The notes beneath the pieces are model-generated. The model saw nothing but the letters and a program-made list of their open reading frames with translations, was not told the origin of the DNA and searched no databases. DNA of 44,951 bases from Saccoglossus kowalevskii (Eukaryota; Hemichordata; Enteropneusta; Harrimaniidae): positions 84,645-129,595 of the forward strand of contig NW_003126388.1 in the NCBI RefSeq assembly GCF_000003605.2, given 5' to 3'. Shown here in pieces: positions 20,801 to 36,000 of the stretch (positions are counted from its first letter, which is position 1; every line of letters starts with the position of its first letter). Both the position numbers and the translations under genes were made by a program.

Positions 20801-23362
20801 CATCTTTAAGGTTCCAATAAAATGATCATTGCACATTTAGGTGACTCTTCTCAGTTGGAGATATAAAATCTGAATTGAGCGGGAATTCATGAATCAAATC
20901 GACTTTACATTGGTGAATTATTCTTGCATGTAACATGCTATTTGTGAAAACATTTTTAAAATTTCTTTTTTACAATGGTTGACCTAAACAATGAAATCAC
21001 ATCAAAAATGTGCCAATGCCGAGGATCTTAGGGTCAAAGGTCATGACCTCAATCAGTTTATGCTCATAGCTATTGACAATTCTCTGAATTCTGATGAAAC
21101 GAACAATGTTTATAAAATTTGGTGCCGCATAATAATTTTGGCAGATTCTGTGGCCCCCGCCACACCCAATAATGTACTGTATTTCACACCTGCTGTGGTG
21201 CAAGACGAACAAGAACAATGTCAGCTTTGGTTTTTAAATCCAGCGTGTCTAAAATTACAAGCCTGGTTTGAAAGTACAAACACAAATATTTGAGCTGGTC
21301 CATTGCTTTCTTCATTTCCTGTGCCTCAGAATGCAATGATGGAATTTGGTTACTGAATCATACCATTATGAGTGTTGACTAGTGAAATCTGCCGATTGTC
21401 TACCCAGATCAACACCTGTAATTGGCAAATTAGTAAACACGATACCCCAGCAAATTGACAAGCCAATAACAATCAAAAAACCTACGTCAGAAAGCAAAGA
21501 GGGCCACTTTCTACAAGTCTTTCTACAGGTATTTTGAAAATGAACATGATATTTAACTCTTTGTAACACTTCCTATTGGCCAGTCAGGGTGATAATTTGA
21601 AACACAGAACTCGCTATTCGCTATTCACCCATCTGTTTGTCTGTCTGCTCTATTTTACATGCAGGATTTGCCATTTATGAAGCACTTAAAATGTTGATGG
21701 GATTGCTAAATAGATCTCTTATTATGTATTATTTTTTATAACTCACACCTAAAACTACAGTAGTATGAAAAACACTCAGATGACAAAGGCATCACATTGT
21801 CCATGGATGCATACACACAGAGTTCACTGAGATATCAATTACAAAAACATGGCTAGGCATATAAAACACTTATCTTAACCTCTCTCTCTTTCTCTAGATA
21901 TGCAGCCCAGATTTAGACATGATACACCCTTCCCTCACTTACACTCAGTTCTATCGAGACTAAACCAAGTTACGCAGTAGCTATATGCGAATAGTGTGCT
22001 GGAACTCAGTCCTACCAGTTGACTGAGGGGGGGGGGGACTGCAGCCAGGCATGACAAAGAAGCCAAAACGATTAACACTTCCACTAAAACGGGTAATATT
22101 ATCTCTTAGTGACAATTTCAAAAAAAAAAAAAAAAAAGGCCATTTTTTCACACGAACAGTGTTGCATTGACTGACATGCTGAGACTATGCTGTTTTCTGC
22201 ATGTCACTGCCTCATCAAGAAAGCTCAGATTACAATCCTATCTACTGACTAAGATGGATGTCAAATGACCTAGCACTACAATTGACTTGTGTAGCTTTTT
22301 TTTCACGTTCTGAAATTCCACAAACTACACCAGTTATGTGCTACTGGGTGTTGCCTGACAATAAATATATACATTAATGGTGTCTGGCCACATGTCGGTC
22401 CCCTCACTGGAATGAACAGACGAGATTGATCAGGTGTGCAACAGATGTGACCACCTGCAATATTTGTTACTGTAGATTTCATCTGTTTTTGTTTTTTTTA
22501 TAACATCATTTTTTTGTAATTACAAATAAGTACAGCTAAAATATTCTTAATACACAAACAAAAAAATACTGAGAGGGGCACACACAAAAAAAAAAACCCC
22601 ACAGATTTTGTGACGGCTCTTATCGGTAATTGGTTTCTACATGAAGGAGACTTGACAAGAATAGACAACCAAATCTACACTTAGTAGAAAGTAAGCCCCT
22701 CTGTTTGCCATGCCAAATCCATACACAGAGCTGGTACTTTACAAAAATTAAGTGGGGGGACAGGCCAACTTGTTGACATCGATCTACAAAATGGTGGCAT
22801 TGTCAGTTGGTCATGTGACCAAGGGGAGTGTCTACACTGCCAGAGGCCTGTCATCACAACAACCTGTCTAACTTTTAAAGAAAAAAAATTCCATCCTAAT
22901 TCCAATAAATAATTGTCAAAGAGGCAAGTCCATTAGTTTTCAGTATTTTGGGTAAAAGATTGAACAGGCTCTTCATGGGACTGACATGCACGTTGAAAAG
23001 ACGGTGTAATTATTAACTCAAGTAGCTTGTGCTCTATTCAACACTCAAAATAGTCTTAAAGGGTCATACCCCGATAAAATCATGATATTTAGGAACAATC
23101 AGATGATATAAAGTGCTTTATAAAACCAATTCACTTATTCCCACCATTATAGAACTAAGAGGTAAACACTTGCACGGGACACATCATACATATATGCACG
23201 GACGACTACAGACAGTGTCTGCAACCAATCCACAATGATTGAATTTTTACCCCCAGAAAATTATAACATAAACTATGAAGTAACAATTTACATGTGTCAG
23301 AAACACTATCACATCATTGTATTGTATATTTATTCTACTGGCATGCAACTGGCGCCAATGTA
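11801..23362 (-). other. Intron 1, left part: long non-coding stretch
   Basis: AT-rich intronic DNA with no exon, RNA gene or long repeat that I can support. Short open frames in it lack domain features, splice context or signal peptides. Small items: a 14-bp tandem doublet (AACTTTATAGACAT) at 12687-12714, A or T homopolymers near 13603 and 22120, and a G run at 22027. The intron totals 24,440 bp and has proper GT and AG ends, in phase 0. Confidence 0.55.
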
Positions 23363-23410
23363 GTGGAAAGCATGCTTGTATTCAGCGTGGAAAGCATGCT
23401 TGTATTCAGT
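23363..23410. repeat. 24-bp tandem duplication, two copies
   Basis: A 24-bp unit beginning GTGGAAAGCATGC is present twice in direct succession (23363-23386 and 23387-23410) with only a final-base difference. It is a recent slippage-type duplication in intron 1. Confidence 0.85.
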
Positions 23411-23638
23411 GTTTGATTACATACACAAACTTAGTTGATTTGATGTCCCAGGCAGAGTAAGGATTGCTACATGCATTTTGTAATACCATTTTTTACTTTG
23501 CTTGGATTTACAGATAAAGTCTAATGCATTGACAGGACTGGTAACAAATCGAATAGTACAAGCATATGTAGATTAGCTCGTAACCTATCTCCACTGAAGT
23601 CTGGACTGACTGTGAAAATTTCACCTGCATACTCAATG

Positions 23639-24265
23639 GGTGACCATGACTGGCTGATAAATATAGCACACTGCTAATCTGAATATTCTAATTTTTGATC
23701 AATGGCTGACCATGACTTGATTGGTTGATAAATATAGCACACTGCTAATCTGAATATTCTAATTTTTGATCAATGGCTGACCATGACTTGATTAGTTGAT
23801 AAATATAGCACACTGCTAATCTGAATATGCTAATTTTTGATCAATGGCTGACCATGACTTGATTGGTTGATAAATATAGCACACTGCTAATCTGAATATT
23901 CTAATTTTTGATCAATGGCTGACCATGACTTGATTGGTTGATAAATATAGCACACTGCTAATCTGAATATGCTAATTTTTGATCAATGGCTGACCATGAC
24001 TTGATTGGTTGATAAATATAGCACACTGCTAATCTGAATATTCTAATTTTTGATCAATGGCTGACCATGACTTGATTGGTTGATAAATATAGCACACTGC
24101 TAATCTGAATATTCTAATTTTTGATCAATGGCTGACCATGACTTGATTGGCTGATAAATATAGCACACTGCTAATCTGAATATGCTAATTTTTTATCAAT
24201 GGCTGACCATGACTTGATTGGTTGATAAATATAGCACACTGCTAATCTGAATATGCTAATTTTTC
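23639..24265. repeat. 71-bp minisatellite, about nine copies
   Basis: Units begin GCTGACCATGAC at 23705, 23776, 23847, 23918, 23989, 24060, 24131 and 24202, exactly 71 bp apart. A shorter first copy (66 bp, lacking five bases) starts at 23639, and the last copy ends near 24265. Copies are almost identical. The main variant is TATTCTAAT versus TATGCTAAT, and sporadic changes occur (TTAGTTG, TTGGCTG, TTTTTATC). The variants do not follow a simple block pattern. It lies in the middle of intron 1. Confidence 0.95.
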
Positions 24266-27200
24266 AACCTATGGATGACAGTTATATACATCACCCCAAT
24301 ATCAACTGATAGTTGCTATAGCAACTAAAGCGTGCCCATCCCATTTTTGATGTTGATAACCTATGATGCAATAAATTTACATGGTTATTGAGTAAAATTA
24401 TAGCAGGGGGTCCAGACTTTAAGTAAGAGAATAGATAACCTGTTTATATTATCTATTATACACCCAAGAAATATTGCCAGCCATTCAAATACACATATCA
24501 TCTGGCATTCCTGTCAGAGAATTCCAACTGGTACCAGAGTCAGGGCATCCGGGGCATACAGTAGGAGACCAACGCTGATTAGAATCCTATTATTAATTAT
24601 TTTAAAGTCTGGGCTTGCAACAAATCAGGTACAAACCGTGCATTCCTCTAACATGAGTTTTGTTGCAGAAAATATAAAGTCAAATTAATTCAGGATGTTT
24701 GGAACTAAAACTTTTACTATGACAACACTTTGATTGGTACTGTCTACATCTGGAATAATTTAAATCTTGTTTTTACAACAGTTATACTAATATTTGCAAT
24801 TTTTTCTATTGCTATTATAAACCTTTGATGCTCAGATCAGTTTCACATCAATATTTATTTTTATACCTCTGCCATATTTCATGCTGATCTGTATTGAGAA
24901 GAGATATTTGAATTCAATTCATCATGGAACAGTCTAAAATTTGACAGATTCCATCCTTATCCTGAGGAAGTTTGCCTCCTTATCTAAATGTGAGGTTTAT
25001 ACTATTTCAAATCTGTGAACAAAACACAGATGCGGAAATAAAATTTATTGGTACCATATTTACTCTATTAGAAACTCATGCCTCTTTGTAAATTACAGAG
25101 GTAAGTTTTTGGTTAAATGAAGTCATATTTAGCGAAACTTTTATCCGGGACATCTTTTTTGTAACATGAAATATACAGTAAGATAAGTAATAAAAATGTT
25201 GCACCAATTTTGTATAGAATGCCGGCATATTCACAGTCAAAAGAACTGATCAAACTGAAATAAGTTTAAATTCAATATTACTGGTATTGTGTTTCCTTTA
25301 CATCGACTGGCGGAGCTTTCTTTCCTATTTATATAATTTAAAAACCCAAAAATATATTTAGTCTGTACATGATTAAAGACATGAGTCATCAGGATTCTAT
25401 ATATACAGTTCAATGGCCTTGAACTCCGAAAACCGAGATTAACAAAACACAGTACAAGTATCAGGTAAAAGTTACATGACAAAGTCAAAGAGTTATGAAC
25501 CTGACATCAAGAACCCAGTGACTGCAACATTGCCTGTTGCGAACAGACACTTCAAAACTCACTGGCCCAAGATGATAGCAGAGTTACTAAATTATTAATA
25601 ACAGATTAGTTTCGAGAAAAGATCTACTAGCATGACGTCAACTTTGGAAGAGATATAGTTGGTAGGATTCGAATAGGACTTCAGTAACATCAAAGCATGG
25701 CTAATCAATCATCAAAATTACAAAATCTACTTTATCAAGCAATGTATGGTCATTTATCACAGTGCTGTCTGCACAGGACTTTGTTCTTCACATGCTCTAA
25801 ATACTGTGTTATGTCAAGCTTGGCCATTGCACAGAATAAACTGTGCCCCGCAGACAGTGAAAACTTTAACAACTGGCGCCATGCTGTAGTTTTTTTTTTT
25901 TACTACAGTAATTATGAAAGGTTGTTTTGCAGCAAACAATAGGCAGAAATATTATCCTCACACAGACACATGGCAACCACCAACGAGAGCGGCTTTTTAC
26001 TAGAATTTGAAGATGACAAGAAGAGTTAGCATTATCTACACAAGTATTGTGTCAAATGAAAAATGACAATTTTCAGGACATTTATGATTTATTAAATTAG
26101 TTATTAACAATACTATACCAATACAGTGATTTGGCAAATGAGGGACATTTAACCTGCCTAAGGCAATGAAGTGACAGTTATGACGGCCAATATGAGCTAT
26201 TTTTTCAACCCAGTATGGAAGAAAACAGACTATTCATTCATATCTTGGAAAACATTAAGCCGGACAAGGAGACATGTCTGACAGCTTAAGAACAAAATAC
26301 CAAAAAATGGAATTTAAGTGACCAACCCTGAGATGAGAGTATTATACCAGTCTCAAACAGGCACATGTGTACAGCGTAGCTATGGACGCCAGATGTCAAG
26401 GGCAACTTTACCAAATTTGTTACCTGAAAACAATGACTGAAAGTGCGGGAAATATTTCAAGGTGATATCCACATATAGGTGATCTATATGTCATGGCAGC
26501 CATTTCCTGTTCTAGTGGTAAATCATCGATCATTCTTTATACATTTACACCTTCAACTTGGCTGAATGGAATTTCTCATTAGGAACAAGCCCTAATGCCA
26601 GTTCTGTGATTATTAAAAATCAGCTGCTCGTGACTTTAAGCTGTGCGGGGGAAGAGTTCTGCTCGCTCGGTCACTTCCTATTAAACATTTAACTCTGTTG
26701 CAATAGGCAACTTGAGTACTATTATGAATTAACAAATACCAAGCAAAACAATCATCCAAACCTACAGGACCATAATTCCCTCATTTGTTAACAGTAACAT
26801 ATTCCATCTCATACATGGCTAAACAGGCACAATCACCGCTCTGGAAATTGTATTGTTAGTTACAGTGACAGTTTCCGTCTATCAGTAAAGATCTAGTTTC
26901 ACCGATGATTTCCCAATTTCTTTTTATAAATTGTTGTCATTTTACCGTTGTTTTCTTTTCCTGCCCATCCCACTATCTGTTCATTATCCGGACATGATTC
27001 CCCCTCCTCCTTCCTATCACAGTACCTATGTTTCCTCATTGTCCACCAATCACTACCTATCTGCTTATTTCAGTTCTCAATGCTAGAGGATTCTTCCCAT
27101 TCTCTCCTCTCACCAGGTTACTTTTGTTGGTTTTTCCCTTTCATAAGAATTCTAACCTATGATTACTAACTGCCGACACTCCTAAATATCGGGCTTTGTG

Positions 27201-30200
27201 ATCTCTTTCAAACCTCCCTTCATACCATCCATGACAGTGCTAGCAATAACAATGTCTCACAGCAGGATCACACCTGGCTTTCTAACAAGCTCATGTTCTC
27301 ATCCTCCATAGATGCCAAGTGCAGTGACATAAATCTTTTCTTAATCAGGACAGAGAAGTCAACTGATGAACGATATCTAACCATGTTCATGAACACTAGT
27401 GGCATAATTTCCAATCCAATTTCCAAGGGCCTTCAGAAAACAGACATGTTAAAACACCAGCATTCCGTAAATAGTCACTGTAAAGTCGTAACTTTGAAAC
27501 AACCAGCAGCATATTTAAGTAGCTAAGCCAGAGTAACCATAGTCATGTGACTACTTGGACTACCATAATCCCATCTAAACCCATATGTAGTCCCGTTTAA
27601 ACACCCCTTCATAATTTTATCCACTTTACTTTCATCCGTATTTGTTTCAAGTAAACCTCCTTGCTACAGAAACTATCAACAGTAACACCTTTGGAGAGGC
27701 ATTTTAAGTCTCACGTAGCAACCATTTTTTAAAATTATAAACACAAAGTATTTAAAAACTACCATAGAATACGTTTTCAATAATTTGTTCCTACTTTAGA
27801 TTTATCAACACGTTGCTGATAAACTGTTTACAGTAAGAGTTTACAGACACACAAAATATTAGGAGGATGAAGCGAACATTGTCTAAGAATCGTTAGTAGG
27901 CACAGGTATTGAAGTGACGAAGCTAGTGCATTCCATGTTCCTGAATAGCCCTTGGTAAAATTATGCCTCCATGATACCTTGCATTGTTTAGAATTCTCAG
28001 TCACTCAGAAAGATTTAATTCATTGAATTATGTCCATGTTTAATAGCACCTCAGTATGAATTAAAGACTGGTCAGAAAACTGTATATTTGGCGATGAAAA
28101 CAAGGTTACAAAAGATTGATGATTACTAGATATTATTAAAGTCAGATCATGTAGTTAAACTCCACGGTCAGATTGATTGTTGAACTATAAAATTAAAAGG
28201 GGGCGATTGTATTATTCCAATAAATTGAAAACAGATTACACCGATTATATCATAAATGAAGACAAATCTCATGCTAAATAAACACATTTCATTAGTACAG
28301 GTACATTATTTGTTGCTATCAGATTAGTGGAATGGGGTACCAGGGTATTGAAATCTGCCGCAATAACAAAATATTTTATCACAGCCCAGACATAATTTAT
28401 CCGTAATTCTGACTGGTGTTGTATCATTAATCATTGTCTGGTATCTCAATAAATAAATAAATGTCCTAGTACAAAGGTGTGAAATACCAAAACTACTGCG
28501 ACCAAACTTTATTCGCTGCACGATAACAATTGAGTGTCTATCCTTATTCAAAATACTAAACATGGAAGCAAGTTATCAGCCAGAGCCACTCACTAAGAAT
28601 ATTGTTTCATTGAAATTCCATTTTTTTTTTCATTGGGATTTGATTAAATCCAGTAACATGACCTTTAAGACCACATGTTGAAGGGGGTGGTGTCATGTGT
28701 GCAGCACAGATACACAGGCAAATCCTTGGGTCAGCTCCAATCACTACAAGTGTAGGAGGTCACATTTTTACTACCAGTTTCACAGCTTATGTTTGCTTTT
28801 CCATGCATAAAAACTTGATAAAATTACCCAAGTCTATATACACCAAGGGCATGTCAGAATGCAAATAAGGGACTGGCCTACACACATATGTTGTTAAATT
28901 CCTGCCTGGTTTACCCTCTACAAAAGCCAAACTGTGAAAGTCAATTGTGTAAATCGAGGAAAGTCTGTATTTGCCAATGCTTTGCATAGTGGAAGTAAAT
29001 AGAACAGTAGCCTTCACAGTGCAAATCAAAACATGGTCATATGAGATACCGGTAGACAACACTGGAATTATGCATTACACTGTGAACAATTCATGATAAA
29101 AAACATATTGAATTGTCAAACGTTTTTTCTGCCCGAAAACAACAAAAATACAACAAATGATGTCACCTAGGCATGCTATTATTAATCTCATTATTTTTTT
29201 CAAAATGGTGGACATATTGACCTTGACATCATCATATCCCTATAATTGTAATGTGTTTTCAACAAATAATTCATAAATTAGTTGTATGTGAAAAATAATG
29301 TCAGACAAATCATAGAAAGATTGGTTGGAATACAAAATAGGTATAAACGCTGCCACCTGTCACCAGTTTGAATGCACAAATATAAATTTATCAGAACAAA
29401 AAGCGACAAAAAGAGCCGTTTAGCTCCAATAAGACAACGCAGGGAAATACACTTTTGATTCTCATCTGCTAACAAAAACGTGCCCCTCTTTGTGTTTGTC
29501 ATCAATAGCTGTTGACGACAGAGTTGATCTAACGTTCTTATCATAGGTGGGCTTGTTGGTTTGGAAAAACAATTATAATAAAATATGTGAAGAGAGGGTT
29601 CCCTTTCCGTTTTTTCGCCACTACGAAGCTGAGTAACAAAAGTTGCCATTTGATAACTGTTCGTCCGAATCATAACGACTCCCATCATGCATGCCCCGTC
29701 ACATCATGCAGCAAAGTTACAAAAGATGAAATCAATATGGTATACAATCCTTTTTATCATGGGTACTCTTGCATTCTATTAGGTGTCAGTCATTTACAGC
29801 AACCATTTTTATTAGTACAGCTTTTCAAACCTAAAAAAAAATTTCTGCAGTTTGCCGTTCACTGGTTATCCGATTAACATTTAAAAAGGGGAATCCATGC
29901 ATATTGAAATGCATACACAGTCCTCGCCAGTGAAATAAAAAAGTCAGCAATCTGTGTACCGGCATCCTGGACAACAAAAAGGTAACCTAATTATTATCTG
30001 TCGGTATAATATGCCAAATTATTGTCACTGTTTTGTTTGCAATGAAATTATTTTTTGCAATGGTGCTGTGAATCAAGATTTAACAGTTTTTTAGAAGTAC
30101 TGAAGGGAGGGGGTCCCGCATTGATTAACCGACTCATGTTGATGGTATACATTAATTGGGAAATAAAAAACATTCCACCTGAGTAACCAGACATAACGTG

Positions 30201-32946
30201 ATCGGACTAATATGACATTCGTAGTACAGATAAACTCCACAGAAAGCTGTCATAGCACTGCGGGGGTACACAAAGAGCTTGGCCCTTTTCAAGATACCCC
30301 TTCACAATACGCTCTAATCAAAGTCCGGCCTACCCAAGCAAAATCTTACTGAACTCGCAACTAACGCGTAAGAATGCGAGATACGAAGAAAGACATGTCT
30401 CGGTGTATGCCGACTGACATTTTCTGCTGAATTAAACACCAAGAAACCATACACAGCAAGTTATGATCAACAAAACTGTGAGTATTGCTGACCGGGTCAA
30501 GACGACAAACTGTGCTTGACAAAAGAGAGGCGAGCTAACTCTGGTGTGCTATAGACCATAAAAATGGCAAGGCTTTATTAAAAGGGAACCCTATATGCAT
30601 GTATTTAGAGTTTTCTGTAAACCCAGCCTAATCTTTAAGTTTCACAGCTCACACTTAGACTACCGGTAACTTGGGCCCTTTCAAAGGACTCACTTTACAC
30701 TATAGAATGGGTCATATTATAAGTCCGTGGTGGTGACGCACTAAGCTTTAGAAAACAACAAGTTCAATTGGAAGACGTCCTCACTGACGTGAGTTTTAAC
30801 ACTAGAAAGATGCCTCTGAAGAAACAATCTAAAAACAGAGAGAATAATACCAAACAATAGCAAAGAGAGAAACTTCCTTAGAACCGTGCTAGGGTGGGTC
30901 TACAGTTAAATAAATCTATCCACTATACAAATATTCTCCTGCGTTATTTAGAATAGGAATGACTATTACACCTTACATACAGTGAATCTCCTTCAACAAA
31001 TGCAATGGTGAAATATGGCTATCATGTTACAAAGTTTTTTTTTTTAAACTGAGGCAAAGTTTGTCTATCGACATCAATCAAAGTACACCTACCTAATGGC
31101 AGTGTTTGTTTGTACAGGACTTTTTTCTTTTCCAAATTTTTCTTAGGGTTTGAATCCAATGTAGCAGGAAGCATGTTAGTTTGTACAACACAGTTACACT
31201 TGGGTGGTTATTTATTCAGCCAGTGTACATTAATATCTACTCTACCCCTATACTTACCCCATACACTGCCCTTATTCAAAAGTTATCAGAAACGCTAACA
31301 TCAAAATAGCATCAGCTGAAGAAATCATCGTTTCTTTCCTAATTATATTAGAGCCAATCACCTATTTCTAGAGTATCAGTAATACACATGTACCATTCCA
31401 GAAAAAAGCTACATGAGTCTGATATCTCCACAACAATCAAAACCCAGAATTTGTTCAGATTTCAGTATGTGCTATCGGGGTATACAATTCTTCAAAAATT
31501 AAATGTCAAAAACAATTTTGTTATTTTTTTTTTTAAATTTGGCAACTGAATTTAATGGGGATTCCATATCTGAAATATACATTGTAACTGATCCAGTACT
31601 TTTAGAATTATTTTTTTAAATTTGTGCTTCAAAATCGAAAAACCTTGGTTGAAAATCAAATAATGTGTCACCATTTTGTTATTAACAAATGTTGCATACA
31701 TTTGGTTCTTTTTTTTAAATATGATTGATGGTAATTGCCAAGCAAATGTTACCACTATTCTCTACAATGATAATAGGTAACTTCCAGATGGTTTCCCAGA
31801 CACCAACACTTGTACCCATGGGAAGATACAATATCCTGATGAATGGTTTATATGTGTCTACATCTTACAATTAATTGAACAGTTTGTTATCTTTTCAGAT
31901 GGAGCTGAGTAGTTACTAAAGTAAACTATTCACAAATTTATGAGTAAAACAAATAAACAATCCAGTGGGAGGTAAGCAGTGTAGGATGCAATCCCCTTTC
32001 ACAGTCAAAATACTCAACACAGCTGTTTCCGCCAATCATGGGTCACAATTGATTCAACGTAATTATTATCTTTCCTGTTAATATTCAGGGCAGCATTTTT
32101 TCACACATTTCACTTATATTCTCTAATGTCAGTTAGAATTACATGTGCACACTCTATTCATCAGTTCGAGCATTGACCAAGCGAAAACAACTTTCTATGA
32201 TTTTTAAATTTGCAAGAGAAAAAAATGTTTAAATTAAAAATAAAATTTAAAGCTGAAATTTAATTTGATATTTTTAGAGTGCAGAAGCTACTATTCATTA
32301 ATCAAATTATAAAAACGTGTTTTTCATTTCTAACTTTGCCTAATGGAAATTCAGCAACAGCTGAAACAAGTGTTACAAATGATACAAAGAAAAATAATTT
32401 TAATCACCATATTGAACTCCTTGACACATATTTAACAATAATTTCATTCAGGAATGCATGATTCACTCGATACAAATGCACCGTGTGAATCATTTTTGTA
32501 CATTTTAAAACCAAATAATTACATGTAATGTTCCTTGTACAGAACATCCCTATTACGAAGGGACAACAGTTGCTCCCAGCGGGAGACACCGTGTAAAACA
32601 TCTTAGTCTGTGTTGTTCAATACTCCTATCTCAGACAAAACCCATTGATTAAGCACCAACTGAAATGAAGCTATACACAATAACAACTTCTAAATGTGAA
32701 GTTTCAATCAAATTGTTTTTATTATCTGTAAATGCCTTTGTACATTCAACCAGGAACATAGCCCCGAGGTAAGTTTTCATACTGACAACTGAAAGTCAAG
32801 TTAAAACTATCTGTTCCAGTCAGTTAACAAACTGCTTGGATTTCATATGCCTGGATGAAGGCAATAATTGAGGTTTTCAATCAAATACATGTAGTTGATC
32901 GGAAACAGAGTTCAACTGTACCCCTGTCATTTGCACTATGACCCCC
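24266..32946 (-). other. Intron 1, middle part: no gene recognised
   Basis: AT-rich non-coding DNA between the minisatellite and the assembly gap. I see no supported exon, tRNA or structured RNA. A short motif at 25052-25081 resembles one at 34264-34297. A slightly CpG-richer patch lies at about 30250-30420, without other features. Confidence 0.5.
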
Positions 32947-33074
32947 NNNNNNNNNNNNNNNNNNNNNNNNNNNNNNNNNNNNNNNNNNNNNNNNNNNNNN
33001 NNNNNNNNNNNNNNNNNNNNNNNNNNNNNNNNNNNNNNNNNNNNNNNNNNNNNNNNNNNNNNNNNNNNNNNNNN
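32947..33074. other. Assembly gap (128 N)
   Basis: A run of 128 unknown bases, directly preceded by a CCCCC run at 32942-32946, suggesting that a difficult homopolymer or simple repeat broke the assembly. It lies in intron 1 and does not affect the coding model unless it hides an optional exon. Confidence 1.
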
Positions 33075-36000
33075 TCAGCATTACTTGCATTAGTTAAACT
33101 TCACCACTGAGTCTCAGCTAAAGATGATAAGCACAAAAGCCATGTTCTGCAAAGAAGGCTGCTCATACTTCAGTAAATTTAATAGTCGTCCAACTATAGG
33201 AACAATAGCCTGACTAAGGTCGTTTATTTATTCCTGAAAACTCTACGCACTGTCATTATCGAATTCCAACTGCACTGAACAAGTTTACGAGCATTTTCTC
33301 CTCTCAACATTATAAAAGCCAGGAAGGTAGTAAAAATGTAACCAAGGTTAATTACTGATTTCAATGTTTTCAAATTATTCAGGTATTTATACAAATCAGT
33401 ATGGAACACTCTTGCAGTGGGAATTTCATTTCCAAGGCCAGCATTCTAGTCATCTCATCTAGTCATCAAATGTTGGTGATGCAATAGCCATGGAGGTATA
33501 TTTTTCATTAACACCCAAAAGCCAACAACATCCCCCATGAAAAGGGGTCACGATTTCCATCGACCACCACCAAGTATTATTAAAGAACCCAAAAATGAAA
33601 GCATTAATAAATATTAATTTAGTTCTGTATATACAAATAACAATATTAGATTATTAGTTGACCTCCTTGTCTAATTCACAATTATGCTGGTAAGTTATAT
33701 AATCATACTAACTCTTTAACTTGTATGTAAAAATATCACTAAAAATATATCTCCTGAATTAATTTAATTCAAATTAATTAAATTGAGAAGAAAAGCCACA
33801 TTTCAATGTAACCTAATGACTTAGCGTATACTTTTAAACATATATATATTTACCAGTAGGGAAAAGAAAGCACCAAAGTAACCCACCCATTCAGCTAACC
33901 TTACAACTTCACAGAACACCCATAACAATGCACACTGTATCATGGGGCTATTCTCTTAGAAAAGAAGTATTTATGCAAAAATCCAATGCTGGTTTGTAAA
34001 ATCAATAAGAGCATTGAAAACACAACTACAGGTCAATTCCTGTTTGTGTTTCGATCACTGGCTCTTCCCAAAGCCATTGTATCTTCTTTTATACTCAAAA
34101 GAAATTAGGATACCCAAACACAAAAATACCTTTTACTTGCTTTGTACAATGTACAATTACGTACATGTTGTGGGTGTCTATATAATTTTTTTTAAACAAC
34201 TTGATCAGAATAAGAATAAACTGATTTAAATGCCAATTCTTTCAATGATAACAATTATTTAGTTACCATATTTGCTCTATTAGTAGCGCATACATGCATA
34301 AATGAGAGATGTATCTAAAATAATGATCCTGCAAACAAGAAGTGCAATGTGTATGTGGGTTCCATTTCAATTTTTTCCAACAACTTGAAAACTAAAAAAT
34401 TTACAGTCGCTAAAAAAAAAATACTTTAAAATTGTCAGGCAGCTATGCTGGCTCCCATACATGTATCTCGGCCATAATAACTACTAACCGACTATGCTGT
34501 CAGAACTAAACAAATAGTGACAATGGAGGCCAGCAATGAAAAATGTGTTGCTATTCAGAGGTCCTTACACAACAACTTGTTCAACTTGTATGTAGTGCTT
34601 GTTATAGATTTTGTAAATTGCAGTAATATTAATGGTTTTCAGAAAGAAATATTCTAATCATATCGTGATTCAGTGCGTCAGACAGCCTGCCTTAATTTGT
34701 CAAAGAATTAAAATAGAACAACACAAGGTATTTGATGACACCTGAACAAATGTAATGTCTGTAGATTTTATGGGGTTTCCTGGGTGTCTGAACTATTTAA
34801 TAATGAAAAGAATCCCAGCGTCAGAATACCATAGTTGTTAAATGCTCAAATGCGAAGGAATTTGGCCTATGAATGTGAAAATGTCTGAAAAGCAAGTTGA
34901 TTTTCAGTCCTTGATGTGGAGTAAACAATATTATTTCAGTTTTGTTGTGTTGTGACAACGTCAAAGAATTAACTTGTTTCAACAACTTTCTCAGAGTTCT
35001 AACAAAAACCATTATAACCTTGTGAATAGGTCAAATTGTTAGCTTTGCCACTGTACCAATTGTCACTCTGTCCTGACTGCAATTGTGTTCAGACACTAGT
35101 TGTTTGTCTTACGCCAACTACACATAATTCAAGAGCTTTGTGTATTCAATATAGAACAGCTATTAAAACAATGGTGAAACTCAAGTATAACATTACATTA
35201 TGTATCAAGTTCGGAAAAAGACTAATCGTGGGTTGCCATTTCCAAAAATTGACAATCAGGGAAGAGAATGAACTTGAAGGCCAATTTCATGGAGTCAATT
35301 TGTCATTTCCTTCATCTCAGAAACTGAAGTATTTCACCACTACTTGTTAAAATTAACCTCATAATTTTTTTATTCTATCAACTGAAGAAATTTACACCAG
35401 TTTTTTAACATCATTTGGGAAGCGCAGGGTTCTAATTAGTTTGCATGATGATATTACATATTATTATTATATCCATGAACGTTTTCGAAATAAGAAATAA
35501 AATCTATGCTTCATGTACTCAATTGAAAATCTAATAATCTGAGACCAATCATGGAAGACTTTTTATAGGATGATAACAGTAACAGAGACTTTCTACAGAT
35601 ATCAAACTAGAAACACAACACTAATGTGAAGTAATCGTTAATTTATACTAGTTCGCACTGTATCAATAAATTTCCACTAGTCAGATCAAGTGACTTTGAA
35701 ACCAAAATATACCATGAATGTACATACCAATATTAATTAATACTGGCCAATCCCATATGTTATAAACTAATTCTAATAATTTACAAATAAACTGAATGTC
35801 AGGAATTTTATCAGGGATTATTACAAATTAAGAACTGAAAGCAACCATCTGGATGTTCCAGTTTTTTAACAATACAGGATTCCATGTACAGATTTTCTAA
35901 AAATCTGGTTTTCAAAAGTGTTCTGGGCAGGGCATTCATTGAGGAATGATAATCCTTGTACACTGAACACATGGACTTGAAATGTAAATTTCAAAGAAAA

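Noticed and set aside
31140-31160. tRNA B-box-like sequence GGTTTGAATCC
   Set aside because: No matching A box or cloverleaf could be found around it.
33748-33790. AT-rich near-palindrome of AATTAATT strings
   Set aside because: The low-complexity composition alone explains the pairing, and the arms are not exact complements.
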